Under the pieces are notes generated by a model. It had not been told where the DNA came from. It saw nothing but the letters and a program-made list of their open reading frames with translations, and searched no databases. DNA of 37,060 bases from NCBI GenBank assembly GCA_900550025.1, contig URQP01000008.1:1-37060 (forward strand), given 5' to 3'. Of this stretch, positions 7,292 to 16,163 are shown one piece after another. Positions within the stretch are counted from its first letter, which is position 1. The number at the start of each line of letters is the position of its first letter. The stretch comes from an uncultured Porphyromonadaceae bacterium (GTDB lineage Bacteria > Bacteroidota > Bacteroidia > Bacteroidales > Muribaculaceae). The position numbers were made by a program, and so were the translations under genes.

Positions 7292-9724
7292 ATGATTAAT
7301 TTTTTCAAAGAAGATTCTTTCCTCACAGAAGATGAATCCCCGCAAATTTGTTCAATACTGACAGAAGTGTCAGGAAGTGCTTCTGATTCTGAAGAAAAGA
7401 ATATGATAAATTCACATATCATACCAATACTTGCCCTTCGCAATATGGTACTTTTCCCCGACGTGGCCATACCGATAGCCGTAGGAAGGAAAAAATCATT
7501 GTCTTTAGTAAAAGCCGCACAAAAGTCAAGGAAACTAATCGGCGTAATCTGCCAAAAAGACGCATCGGAAGAAGATCCCGGTCTCGAAGGGCTATACCCT
7601 ATCGGAGTCGTGGCGGAAATCATCAAAGTGCTTGAATTTCCTGACGACACCACAAATGTCATATTGCAAGGGAAATACACATTCCATTTGGACGAGCTCA
7701 CAAACAAGACTCCTTATCTGAAAGGGCGTGTATCGATTATCGACGATGTGATGCCCGACAAGAAAGACAAGGAATTCGACGTATTGGTGTCTGAATTGAA
7801 AGAATTGACCATAAACCTACTAAGCAAATTAGGCAACCGCGCCAATGAGCTTATCTTCGCAATAAAAAACATCGAGCATCCTATAAATTTAATCAATTTC
7901 CTTTGCGCCAATTCGCCCCTCGAGCCCAACGTAAAGCAGAAATTGCTTATGGAACGCTCTATAAAACAAAGAGCCTACAACCTGTTCTCATATATGAACA
8001 GGGAAGCACAGTTGGTGGCCATACGCGCCGACATAGAGTCAAAGACACACCGCGACTTGTCGGAACAGCAGCGCACACATTTCCTCCAGCAACAAATACG
8101 CACCATACAAGACGAGCTTGGCGACAGTGACGCGCAGGACATCTCAGAACTTTACGACCGTGCCGCCAATAAAAAATGGGATGAATCCGTACAGGCCGTA
8201 TTTGAGAAAGAGATGAAAAAACTTGAGCGCGTGCAACCGCAATCGCCCGATTTCTCTGTCCAATATTCATATATAGAGACACTGCTCGACTTGCCGTGGA
8301 ACGAATACACCACCGACAACTTCAACCTGCAAAACGCGGAAAAGCAACTCAACAAAGATCATTACGGACTTGAAATCGTAAAAGACAGGATACTGGAACA
8401 GCTCGCCGTACTGAAATTGCGCGGCGACATGAAAGCCCCTATCCTATGTCTATACGGCCCTCCGGGCGTAGGAAAAACTTCCTTAGGCAAATCAATAGCC
8501 GATGCCTTGCACCGTAAATACATACGCATCTCCCTCGGAGGTCTCCACGACGAAGCCGAAATACGCGGCCACAGAAAGACATATATAGGCGCAATGCCCG
8601 GAAGAATCATACAAGGGCTAATTAAATGCGGCAGCTCTAATCCGGTATTCGTGCTTGACGAAATCGACAAAATGGGACAGGATTTCAAAGGCGACCCCGC
8701 ATCAGCGCTTCTTGAGGTGCTTGACCCTGAGCAGAACAGCCATTTCCACGACAATTACGTGGACATAGACTATGACTTGTCGCACATACTGTTCATAGCC
8801 ACCGCCAACACCCTTTCAACGCTGTCACAACCGCTCCTCGACCGCATGGAAGTCATCGACATATCCGGATACATACTTGAGGAAAAAGTTGAAATCGCAC
8901 GGCGTCATTTAGTGCCGAAACAATTGACAGAACACGGATTTGCCGCCAAGGAAATCGACTTTTCAAAACAAGCCATCGCGAAAATAGTGGAGTCATACAC
9001 GCGGGAATCCGGTGTCCGCCAATTGGAGAAAAAGATTGCCAAAGTGCTGCGGCGCATAGCGCGGCTCAAGGCGAGCGGCAAAGAATACCCGAAGACAATC
9101 ACGCCGTCGAACCTCAAGGAATATCTCGGAACAGAGGAATTCACTTCCGACAAATATGAAGGCAACGATTTCATAGGCATAGTCACAGGACTGGCATGGA
9201 CAGCGGTAGGAGGAGAAATACTGTTCATAGAATCTTCCCTGTCGAAAGGGAAAGGGGAAAAGCTCACCCTTACAGGAAACCTCGGAGACGTGATGAAAGA
9301 GTCGGCTGTGATAGCTCTACAGTACCTCAAAGCTAACTGCAACCGCTACGACATCGACCCTGAAGCCTTCGACAACACCACCGTGCATATCCACGTGCCG
9401 GAAGGGGCGATTCCGAAAGACGGCCCTTCGGCAGGCATCACAATGGTCACATCACTTGCGTCATCATTCACAAAGAGAAAAGTGAAGGACCACATAGCAA
9501 TGACCGGGGAAATCACATTACGGGGCAAAGTTTTGCCGGTAGGAGGCATCAAAGAAAAAATCTTGGCGGCAAAACGCGCAGGCATTACAGACATCATACT
9601 CTCCGTCGAGAACAAAAAGGACATAGAAGAAATAAAACCCATATACCTCAAGGGGCTGACATTCCACTATGTCAAAAAAATAGACGATGTACTGGACCTT
9701 GCATTAATGCCTCCAGAGAATTGA
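7292..9724 (+). CDS. lon: ATP-dependent Lon protease
   Basis: An 810-residue cytosolic AAA+ serine protease that degrades misfolded and regulatory proteins. An N-terminal LON substrate-binding domain begins at about residue 45 (IPILALRNMVLFPDV) and runs to about 240, followed by a coiled helical region. The ATPase has Walker A GPPGVGKT at 389-396 and Walker B VFVLDEIDK. The C-terminal protease domain carries the Ser-Lys dyad: S713 in DGPSAGIT and K756 in GGIKEK, 43 residues apart as in other Lon proteins. I choose ATG 7292; the frame is open upstream to a TTG at 7193, but the promoter overlaps that stretch. The gene is monocistronic and ends at a strong bidirectional terminator. Length and motifs are typical; all catalytic residues are present. 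Confidence 0.97.
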   Translation: MINFFKEDSFLTEDESPQICSILTEVSGSASDSEEKNMINSHIIPILALRNMVLFPDVAIPIAVGRKKSLSLVKAAQKSRKLIGVICQKDASEEDPGLEGLYPIGVVAEIIKVLEFPDDTTNVILQGKYTFHLDELTNKTPYLKGRVSIIDDVMPDKKDKEFDVLVSELKELTINLLSKLGNRANELIFAIKNIEHPINLINFLCANSPLEPNVKQKLLMERSIKQRAYNLFSYMNREAQLVAIRADIESKTHRDLSEQQRTHFLQQQIRTIQDELGDSDAQDISELYDRAANKKWDESVQAVFEKEMKKLERVQPQSPDFSVQYSYIETLLDLPWNEYTTDNFNLQNAEKQLNKDHYGLEIVKDRILEQLAVLKLRGDMKAPILCLYGPPGVGKTSLGKSIADALHRKYIRISLGGLHDEAEIRGHRKTYIGAMPGRIIQGLIKCGSSNPVFVLDEIDKMGQDFKGDPASALLEVLDPEQNSHFHDNYVDIDYDLSHILFIATANTLSTLSQPLLDRMEVIDISGYILEEKVEIARRHLVPKQLTEHGFAAKEIDFSKQAIAKIVESYTRESGVRQLEKKIAKVLRRIARLKASGKEYPKTITPSNLKEYLGTEEFTSDKYEGNDFIGIVTGLAWTAVGGEILFIESSLSKGKGEKLTLTGNLGDVMKESAVIALQYLKANCNRYDIDPEAFDNTTVHIHVPEGAIPKDGPSAGITMVTSLASSFTKRKVKDHIAMTGEITLRGKVLPVGGIKEKILAAKRAGITDIILSVENKKDIEEIKPIYLKGLTFHYVKKIDDVLDLALMPPEN

Positions 9725-9749
9725 TTTTTTCAACAAAAAGACAGCGATT

Positions 9750-9786
9750 AAAAAGGAATCTCCACGGCTGCGCGGGGTTCCTTTTT
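9750..9786. terminator. Bidirectional terminator between lon and the universal stress protein gene
   Basis: Stem arms AAAAAGGAA (9750-9758) and TTCCTTTTT (9778-9786), extended inward by CTCC/GGGG after a one-base bulge, give a stable hairpin with U-runs in both directions. It serves both convergent genes and touches the stop codon of the minus-strand gene. Confidence 0.85.
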
Positions 9787-10886
9787 CATTTTATAGGAAC
9801 TACAAGCATAGGAATATCCGTATGGAATAAAATCCTATGGGCTATGCTCGGATTAAACAGCCGCGTAAATATATTACGCTTCTTATTCGGTATGACAACC
9901 AGCTCAATGGCATTGCGCTTCAAAAAGTCCTCGAAATCGTTCAAAAAAGAATCCTCGTCAAACAACTTGCAATTAAACACAGGTTCGGAATATTGCTTGG
10001 TACAATATTCATACATGGCATCCATCCGTTCTTTCACAAATTTCTCACGCTTCCCAATCACATGCACAAGAGAAATTTTCGTATCAACAGCATCAAAATG
10101 ATTGATAAACACATCGAATGAAAGCAAATCCTGCTGCTCCAAATTGCAATAAAATATAATGCTCTTCATTTTTCCGGTATCAGTCAAAGTGATACCTTCA
10201 GGTATGACAAGCATAGGATATTTTACAGAATCCAACACTTCAGCAGTGACACTGCCTATCAAATCCTCTTCCTTTTTATGCTTTCCACGAGTGCCCATTA
10301 CAATCAATGCCGGCTCCGCATTTTTAGCGTATTCCAAAATAGCCGTTTCAGGTATCCCCTCCATTACCTCGCATTTAAAAGGCACGTCAGGAATGGACCC
10401 TGAATTTATTGATTCCAAGATTTTATTTTTAAAAAGCCGCATCTGTGTGCGTGCCTTGTCACCCTTGTTTCTGAAACGGTCAAACAATGTCGGATTTTCC
10501 GCGTCAATCGGAAGGGAACCGGAATAACTGTGCCCAATATAGGAATTAAGGACAACTACCGGCAAACCGTTTTCATATGCATAATGGAAACCTACCTCGC
10601 ATGCTTTTAACGAATACTCCGAGAAATCCACGGGAACCAATACAATCGGCTTATTATCCGCTTCTTTTCTCAAATCGGACAACGATGTGACCGAATCAAC
10701 AACACTCAAAGCATGCGGCAAATCTTTCACGGAGACGCAAAGTCTGACACCAGAAGATATCAAGGGTTGTTGCCGGCAAACATCGTCGACAACAACCTTG
10801 ATTCCTTCCTTTTCCAATATATTTTTAAGTATGATTGCCTTCTCGTAAGTATAGATGACCAACGTCACCATTCCATCATCAGACAT
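9786..10886 (-). CDS. Universal stress protein with two USP domains
   Basis: A 366-residue soluble protein. Residues 1-70 resemble a small DUF2007-type signal-transducer domain (LVIYTYEKAIILKNILEKEGI). A first USP domain follows (about 78-230) with the nucleotide-binding signature G-T-R-G (198-201) and GSVT (211-214), so it should bind ATP. A second USP domain (about 240-366) has a degenerate loop (IPNKKRN...NPSIAHRIL) and probably does not. Tandem USPs are linked to stress and energy limitation, but no substrate is known here. It lies 26 nt after a small HTH gene in the same direction, so the pair is probably co-transcribed. The stop codon abuts the shared terminator. Confidence 0.88.
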   Translation of the reverse strand: MSDDGMVTLVIYTYEKAIILKNILEKEGIKVVVDDVCRQQPLISSGVRLCVSVKDLPHALSVVDSVTSLSDLRKEADNKPIVLVPVDFSEYSLKACEVGFHYAYENGLPVVVLNSYIGHSYSGSLPIDAENPTLFDRFRNKGDKARTQMRLFKNKILESINSGSIPDVPFKCEVMEGIPETAILEYAKNAEPALIVMGTRGKHKKEEDLIGSVTAEVLDSVKYPMLVIPEGITLTDTGKMKSIIFYCNLEQQDLLSFDVFINHFDAVDTKISLVHVIGKREKFVKERMDAMYEYCTKQYSEPVFNCKLFDEDSFLNDFEDFLKRNAIELVVIPNKKRNIFTRLFNPSIAHRILFHTDIPMLVVPIK

Positions 10887-10912
10887 AACCTAAAAATATA
10901 ATCCGACAAACA

Positions 10913-11170
10913 TTATTTTTCGCTTTGCTCCTTAAGGATTTCCAAAGCCATATCATATATCAATGTGTCATCCAGCACGACAATTCCGCCATCAGGCCCC
11001 GGCTCGATATGCAACCCGCAATTCTTTCCGAATGCATAATTCGTCCCGCCGAAATAATTTCTCACTGTTTGAACATTCACATTCAGACGGTCAGCAATCT
11101 TATGCATCGAACCGTCAGGCAAACTGTCTTTAATGCGACGAAGCTCATTAAATGAAATCGTTTTAGACAT
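10913..11170 (-). CDS. Small helix-turn-helix DNA-binding protein
   Basis: An 85-residue protein whose N-terminal half reads as a helix-turn-helix: SFNELRRIKDSLPDGSMHKIADRLNVN, then the recognition helix VQTVRNYFG (about 33-41). The C-terminal half is a short beta-alpha segment ending EILKEQSEK. Similar short DNA-binding proteins are conserved in Bacteroidales without an assigned role. It precedes the universal stress protein by 26 nt, so it could regulate that gene and itself. No metal or ligand site is visible. Family-level function (DNA binding) is reasonably supported; the target is unknown. Confidence 0.72.
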   Translation of the reverse strand: MSKTISFNELRRIKDSLPDGSMHKIADRLNVNVQTVRNYFGGTNYAFGKNCGLHIEPGPDGGIVVLDDTLIYDMALEILKEQSEK

Positions 11171-11225
11171 GATACTATAATTTTAAAATAGTTAATAAAT
11201 CACGTTGTCTTATATTTAGATGTTA

Positions 11226-11257
11226 TAAATTTACGTCGCATTCGGCAAACGAACAAA
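11226..11257 (-). promoter_or_regulatory. Probable promoter of the HTH-USP unit
   Basis: Minus-strand TTTG (11257-11254) stands 20 nt upstream of TAAATTTA (11233-11226), which differs from TAnnTTTG only at the last base. The predicted start is near 11219, about 48 nt before the HTH gene ATG. Confidence 0.45.
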
Positions 11258-11325
11258 TTTTCTAACAGAAAAATTATATGCTTTACAACATAAACACGTA
11301 TAACACCCTCATTTTTACATAAATA

Positions 11326-12846
11326 CTATTGATGCGCAGGACGCAACAAGTCGTTCACCGTCTTTACGGGATTAAACGTCTCGACAGGCACCTCGACAAA
11401 AACAGTGTTCCAGTCGCTCATAGCGCCATTCCACAATCCCGGCAATTCCAAAGCTTTGATTTCGTGCCCTGATTTCGATTTTTCCGATATAAATCCGGTA
11501 TTATGGTCCACATAGTCAGGCAAATTGAACTTGTTGCCTTTATAATCGACGATATAGCAAACCAAATCAACAGGATTGAAATGCGTAGCCGCCTTCATTT
11601 TAGCCATCGCCTCCGCATCATTCTTGTCAATCTGCGAACTTTCCAGAATCTGCAAAGAGGTAGTACCGTCCTGATTGTATGCCACATAAGGGCCTCCTCC
11701 AGGTTCTCCCTCATTCTTCACGACACCGCACACACGAATAGGCCTGTTGAGCTTGTTTTTCAAATAGAGCACCAGTTCCGAATCCTCAAGATGCTTAGTG
11801 TCTTCGTTCCGGACGAACAACGTGCGCTGTACAAATTTGACAATCTCACGCACATCGTCCATAGTATATTTACCACTGTCCAAAACACGCAAATATTCTG
11901 CGACTTTCTTTTGCACCTCAATAAGTACGCCACCTATGATTTTCTTATATTTTAAAGTGACATCACGATGAGTGGCAGGGACTACATTATCTATATTTTT
12001 AATGAATACCACATCGGCATCCACCTCATTCAGATTTTCAATAAGCGCGCCATGCCCGCCCGGTCGGAAAAGCAAATTGCCGTCAGCATCACGATAAGGC
12101 GTGTTGTCCATATTGACAGCGATAGTGTCGGTTGACGGTTTCTGCTCCGACATCGAGACATTATAGGCCACGTCGTACTTATCCTCGAATCGCTTAGAAA
12201 CACGTTTTATTTCTTCTTCAAACAAAGGTCTATGCTCACCCGAAACAGTAAAATGGACGTTAACCTTGCCCGCTTTATTCTTTGCATACTGCGCACCTTC
12301 TTCAAGCTGTTCGGCAAGAGCCGTGTGGACCTCTCCTCCTACTTTATGGAATTTCAAAACAGCCTTAGGCTTGTTACCGTAATTCAAACCGCACTCTTTC
12401 AAAAGATAAGCGACCACTTTCTTATATTCGCCCTTTCCTATAAGCTCGTCTACACTGCTGCCGCAATCTTTCACGGCTGCTTCAGACAAGTCGTCGAAAA
12501 AAGCGAATTTATGGATATTATCGAAGAACTTCTTCACAAAATCATTGTCAGGCACATCGGATGCCGAATCCAAAAACGCAAACAAGTCCTTGAACATACG
12601 GCTCGCAGCCCCTGATGCCGGAACGAACTTCAAGATATTGCCATCACCAGAAACATATTCATCCCACAATGACACATAACGTTTTTCCTCTTCTTCCGAT
12701 AATTTCACCACGCCATTACCGACCGTAGCGGCAGAAACCAACTTCAAGTAAGGGAACCCGGTCTTGAAATATTCCAATTGTTTCTCAATTTGGGCAACTG
12801 TCATATGCCGCTTTTTAAACAATTCTAAATCTTTATCGTTAAACAT
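11326..12846 (-). CDS. DUF4301 family protein
   Basis: A 506-residue cytosolic protein with the DUF4301 signature: KFVPASGAASRMFKDL near residue 75-90 and a sugar-nucleotidyltransferase-like region (FRPGGHGALIENLN, about 264-277; VFIKNIDNVVPA). The phosphate-binding-type ASGAASRM loop and conserved RPGGHGALIENL suggest a nucleotide-sugar or nucleotidyltransferase-like fold, but no reaction has been assigned to the family as far as I know. It is widespread in Bacteroidetes, often near housekeeping genes. No signal peptide or membrane helix is present. It is transcribed alone, divergently from the RelA-like gene, with promoters of the two genes about 45 nt apart. Confidence 0.85.
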   Translation of the reverse strand: MFNDKDLELFKKRHMTVAQIEKQLEYFKTGFPYLKLVSAATVGNGVVKLSEEEEKRYVSLWDEYVSGDGNILKFVPASGAASRMFKDLFAFLDSASDVPDNDFVKKFFDNIHKFAFFDDLSEAAVKDCGSSVDELIGKGEYKKVVAYLLKECGLNYGNKPKAVLKFHKVGGEVHTALAEQLEEGAQYAKNKAGKVNVHFTVSGEHRPLFEEEIKRVSKRFEDKYDVAYNVSMSEQKPSTDTIAVNMDNTPYRDADGNLLFRPGGHGALIENLNEVDADVVFIKNIDNVVPATHRDVTLKYKKIIGGVLIEVQKKVAEYLRVLDSGKYTMDDVREIVKFVQRTLFVRNEDTKHLEDSELVLYLKNKLNRPIRVCGVVKNEGEPGGGPYVAYNQDGTTSLQILESSQIDKNDAEAMAKMKAATHFNPVDLVCYIVDYKGNKFNLPDYVDHNTGFISEKSKSGHEIKALELPGLWNGAMSDWNTVFVEVPVETFNPVKTVNDLLRPAHQ

Positions 12847-12876
12847 AATAAATTATAGGTTTTATATTAGACACCT

Positions 12877-12907
12877 CAAACTTACTAAATTTTATTTAAT
12901 AACTAAA
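12877..12907 (-). promoter_or_regulatory. Promoter of the DUF4301 gene
   Basis: Minus-strand TAAGTTTG (12884-12877) is an exact -7 box. TTTA (12907-12904), 19 nt upstream, is a one-mismatch -33 box. The start is predicted near 12870, about 25 nt before the ATG. Confidence 0.6.
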
Positions 12908-12927
12908 GAGTTTCGGGAAAAATTATC

Positions 12928-12935
12928 TACATTTG
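12928..12935 (+). promoter_or_regulatory. -7 box of the RelA-like gene
   Basis: TACATTTG is an exact TAnnTTTG. No TTTG is found at the expected -33 distance, so the promoter may be weak or helped by a factor. The start would be near 12943, leaving a leader of about 90 nt before ATG 13035. Confidence 0.55.
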
Positions 12936-13034
12936 TATAATATAGGATGCGGCTCGGCATAACAACATCAAATAAGTTTGATTGTTCTGCACCCGCCTTT
13001 CCATGTATTTGAAGTAAAATTATATGTTGAAAAG

Positions 13035-15239
13035 ATGGAAGAGAGCTATTATACCGCGGAAGAAAAGAAATTTGTCGTAGACGCATATAAAAACTTATGC
13101 GAATCTTTCAAAGACGAGACATCGGCGGAAGAATTGAAACAATTGCGGCAAATCATGACAAACGGCATAGCAAAAGGGCATGCCGCACGCGACAAATACG
13201 GCATAAATCCCACCGTAAGGCATTTAAACACTGCCTTGCTGATTACAGAAAACATCGGTGCAGACAAGAATATGGTAATAGCCGTGCTGCTATACCATCT
13301 TTGTAAAACCGAATACATAAGCCCGGAAAAAGTAAAAGAAGAATTCGGCGACGACATTTATTCACTGATATACGGACTGCTCAAAGTCTCCGAACTTTAC
13401 AAAAAGCAATCCGCCTTGCAGGACGAGAATTTCAGCAAACTGATGATGGCATTCGCTGAAAACATCCGCGTCATAATCATCATGATTATCGACCGTTTGG
13501 GACTTATGCGGATGATAAACCATCATCCTAACCAAAAATTCGTATTCGATGTAGCCCGCGAAGTCCTGTACCTGTACTCTCCGCTTGCCCACAGATTAGG
13601 ATTATACAAAATCAAGTCCGAGCTTGAAGACATGTCGTTAAAGTATACGAACCGCGACCTGTACACACAAATAGCCCACAAGCTAAACGAGACTAAAAAA
13701 GAACGGGACAAATATATAGCCAATATCATCGCTCCGGTAGAAAAAGCGCTGAAAGAGGCCGGGCTGAAATTCGAAATCAAAGGAAGGACAAAATCAATCT
13801 ATTCCATTTGGAATAAAATGAAAAAGCAAAACGCGGATTTGAAAGACATCTATGACCTGTTTGCCATCCGCGTAATAATCGACACCCCTTTGAAAAACGA
13901 GAAACAAGACTGCTGGGCAGCGTTCGCCATTGTGACAGACATGTTCCGCGCAAATCCGTCACGCACAAAAGACTGGATTACAATCCCGAAATCGAACGGA
14001 TACGAATCCCTGCACACAACAGTCTATGGACCGGACAACCGATGGGTAGAAATACAAATACGCACACGGCGCATGGACGAAATTGCGGAAAAGGGTCTTG
14101 CCGCCCATTGGAAGTACAAAGGGGTAAAAAGCGAAAAGAGCCTTGACGACTGGATGGCAAATGTGCGCGACATGCTTGAGACATCGGGCAAAGACACTTC
14201 CGAGCTGATGAAAAAAATGAATCTCGACATTTACGACAAAGAAGTGTTCATATTCACTCCGAAAGGCGACCTCTACAAACTTCCGCTCGGAGCCACAATA
14301 CTTGATTTCGCATTTGCAATCCACTCACAATTAGGATGCACTTGCATTGGTGGAAAGGTAAACGGCAAGAACCAGAAACTCAACTACACGCTGAAGAACG
14401 GAGATACTGTCGAAATAATGGCCTCCGCGTCACAACAGCCCAAGCAGCAATGGCTCTCGTATGTCACCACGGCAAAGGCAAGAAACAAAATCCGGCAATC
14501 GCTAAACGAAATCAACAACAAATCGGCTGAACTCGCAAAAGAAATGCTACAACGCCGGTTCAAAAACAGGAAAATCGACATAGACGAAGCCGGATTGACA
14601 AAGGTGGTCAAGAAATTAGGATACAAGGCGACTACCGATTTCTACAACGATATTATAACCGAGAAAATAGACATTTCTTCAGTTATAGAAAGCTATTTGG
14701 CTCTTGAGGCAAAAGAAGAAGAGCCGAACACCAACCGCTCCGCACAGGGATATATAATGCACAATCCTCTGGAAGAAGAATCGACAAACGATTTCATCGT
14801 CATAGGAGAAGGAATCAAGGGAATAAACTATAAATTGTCGAGATGCTGCAACCCTATACTCGGCGATGAAATCATAGGATTCATAGCCAGCGACGGTGCT
14901 ATAAAGATTCACAAGTCAACCTGCCCGAACTCGCGGCATCTTGCGGATAAATATCCGTACAGAATAATTAAGGCCGTATGGTCGGGAAAAAGCGGCGGCA
15001 ACCAATTTTCCGCCCCGATAGAAATAATCGGCAACGACGACATTGGCATCGTCAACAACATCACATCCATGATTTCAAAAGAAAAAAATGTCACGCTGCG
15101 CAGCATAACAGTCGATTCCCACGACGGCCTGTTCCAAGGACGGCTGGTAATCGGTGTGAACGATATTCAAGAGCTTAATAATTTATTGAAAAAGATAACT
15201 AATATAAAAGGTGTAAAACATGTACAACGTATCAACTAA
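13035..15239 (+). CDS. relA: RelA/SpoT-family (p)ppGpp synthetase with degenerate hydrolase domain
   Basis: A 734-residue stringent-response enzyme that makes (p)ppGpp from ATP and GDP/GTP. The N-terminal HD region (about 25-190) keeps the first His (H63), but the catalytic His-Asp pair is replaced (LLYH, Y87-H88) and the DRLHNM motif reads DRLGLM, so hydrolysis is probably lost. The synthetase domain (about 240-365) is intact: D274 in IYDLFAIR, RTKD at 310-313, SLHTT, and E339 in EIQIRT. A TGS domain (about 403-463) and a C-terminal ACT domain (about 660-730) follow. I start at ATG 13035 rather than an in-frame TTG at 12978. The last 20 nt overlap the next gene. Bacteroidetes usually carry a second, bifunctional copy elsewhere; that is expected, not seen here. 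Confidence 0.92.
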   Translation: MEESYYTAEEKKFVVDAYKNLCESFKDETSAEELKQLRQIMTNGIAKGHAARDKYGINPTVRHLNTALLITENIGADKNMVIAVLLYHLCKTEYISPEKVKEEFGDDIYSLIYGLLKVSELYKKQSALQDENFSKLMMAFAENIRVIIIMIIDRLGLMRMINHHPNQKFVFDVAREVLYLYSPLAHRLGLYKIKSELEDMSLKYTNRDLYTQIAHKLNETKKERDKYIANIIAPVEKALKEAGLKFEIKGRTKSIYSIWNKMKKQNADLKDIYDLFAIRVIIDTPLKNEKQDCWAAFAIVTDMFRANPSRTKDWITIPKSNGYESLHTTVYGPDNRWVEIQIRTRRMDEIAEKGLAAHWKYKGVKSEKSLDDWMANVRDMLETSGKDTSELMKKMNLDIYDKEVFIFTPKGDLYKLPLGATILDFAFAIHSQLGCTCIGGKVNGKNQKLNYTLKNGDTVEIMASASQQPKQQWLSYVTTAKARNKIRQSLNEINNKSAELAKEMLQRRFKNRKIDIDEAGLTKVVKKLGYKATTDFYNDIITEKIDISSVIESYLALEAKEEEPNTNRSAQGYIMHNPLEEESTNDFIVIGEGIKGINYKLSRCCNPILGDEIIGFIASDGAIKIHKSTCPNSRHLADKYPYRIIKAVWSGKSGGNQFSAPIEIIGNDDIGIVNNITSMISKEKNVTLRSITVDSHDGLFQGRLVIGVNDIQELNNLLKKITNIKGVKHVQRIN

Positions 15240-16095
15240 ACTATACGCAATACTGCTTACGGCAGTTTCTGTAGCAGGATTAGCGTCTTGCGGTAACAGC
15301 AAGTCGGAAGAACAAATAAAAGCGGAAGCCCTCCTATCCGACGCCCAGTCGATGTTCGACAGCCGGCAATACGACAAAGCCATTGCAATAATAGATTCCC
15401 TGTCGAAAACTTATCCGGGAATGCTCGACGTACAACGTAACGCAATGCACTTAAAAACTTTGGTTACAGAAAAGAAAACCATTCTCGACAGCATATCCAA
15501 CGACAGCATCATAGTGGCCAACAAACATCTCGTCGACTCTCTGTCAAAAGGATTCAAATTCATAAAGACAAAGGACATGGTGGAAGGATACTATGTGAAA
15601 TCGACAATTTCAGCAAATAATCTGACAAAACGCACCGACATAGAAGCCCGCATCGACGAACGCGGGAACATATATCTCGTATCTTCACTCTATGGAAGAG
15701 ACGTAAAACACACTAGACTGAAAGCATCGTGCGACGGCGCAGAGGTGGAAACAGGAAATGTAGCATTTGACAATGCCAAAAATTACCGATTCAAAGACGG
15801 TTCTACACCGGTAGAAATGGTAACTTTCGACAAAGAAGCGTGCGACACTCTATGCCAGTTCATCGCGGCAAACCGCGACAAAAAAATAACGCTCGAGTTC
15901 AACGGCAACCGCTCTTATAAGATGCCGCTTCCGGCAAACACGAAAAATGCCATCGCCGAAACATACTTGTATGCCACGCATAAAGCGGAACTGAAAAAAG
16001 CGGAAGATTTAAAGCTGTACTATGCCAAGAAACTGCAAATAACCCGCAGACAATCACGCCAGACAGCTACTAATATCAGCGGCACAAAGGAATAA
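15220..16095 (+). CDS. Lipoprotein with helical N-terminal region, function unknown
   Basis: A 291-residue predicted lipoprotein. The signal peptide ends in a lipobox LASC, with the lipidated cysteine at residue 24. After it come a TPR-like helical stretch (about 32-65: AEALLSDAQSMFDSRQYDKAIAIIDSLSK), a coiled-coil-like segment (about 75-105), a beta-rich domain (about 110-240) and a basic helical tail. The start lies inside the last codons of the RelA-like gene (20-nt overlap) and is preceded by AAAGG, so translation is coupled. I do not recognise a named family. Its coupling to a (p)ppGpp synthetase is suggestive of an envelope or stress role, but nothing in the protein proves it. Confidence 0.8.
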   Translation: MYNVSTKLYAILLTAVSVAGLASCGNSKSEEQIKAEALLSDAQSMFDSRQYDKAIAIIDSLSKTYPGMLDVQRNAMHLKTLVTEKKTILDSISNDSIIVANKHLVDSLSKGFKFIKTKDMVEGYYVKSTISANNLTKRTDIEARIDERGNIYLVSSLYGRDVKHTRLKASCDGAEVETGNVAFDNAKNYRFKDGSTPVEMVTFDKEACDTLCQFIAANRDKKITLEFNGNRSYKMPLPANTKNAIAETYLYATHKAELKKAEDLKLYYAKKLQITRRQSRQTATNISGTKE

Positions 16096-16106
16096 GAAAT
16101 ATTTTG

Positions 16107-16138
16107 ATTGCACCGCTCCGATAAAAATAATAACTTTG
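16107..16138 (+). promoter_or_regulatory. Promoter of ftsY
   Basis: TAACTTTG (16131-16138) is an exact -7 box, and ATTG (16107-16110), 20 nt upstream, is a one-mismatch -33 box. Transcription should start about 20 nt before the ftsY ATG. Confidence 0.6.
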
Positions 16139-16163
16139 CGCTACATTCTTTCAATTTATCATA

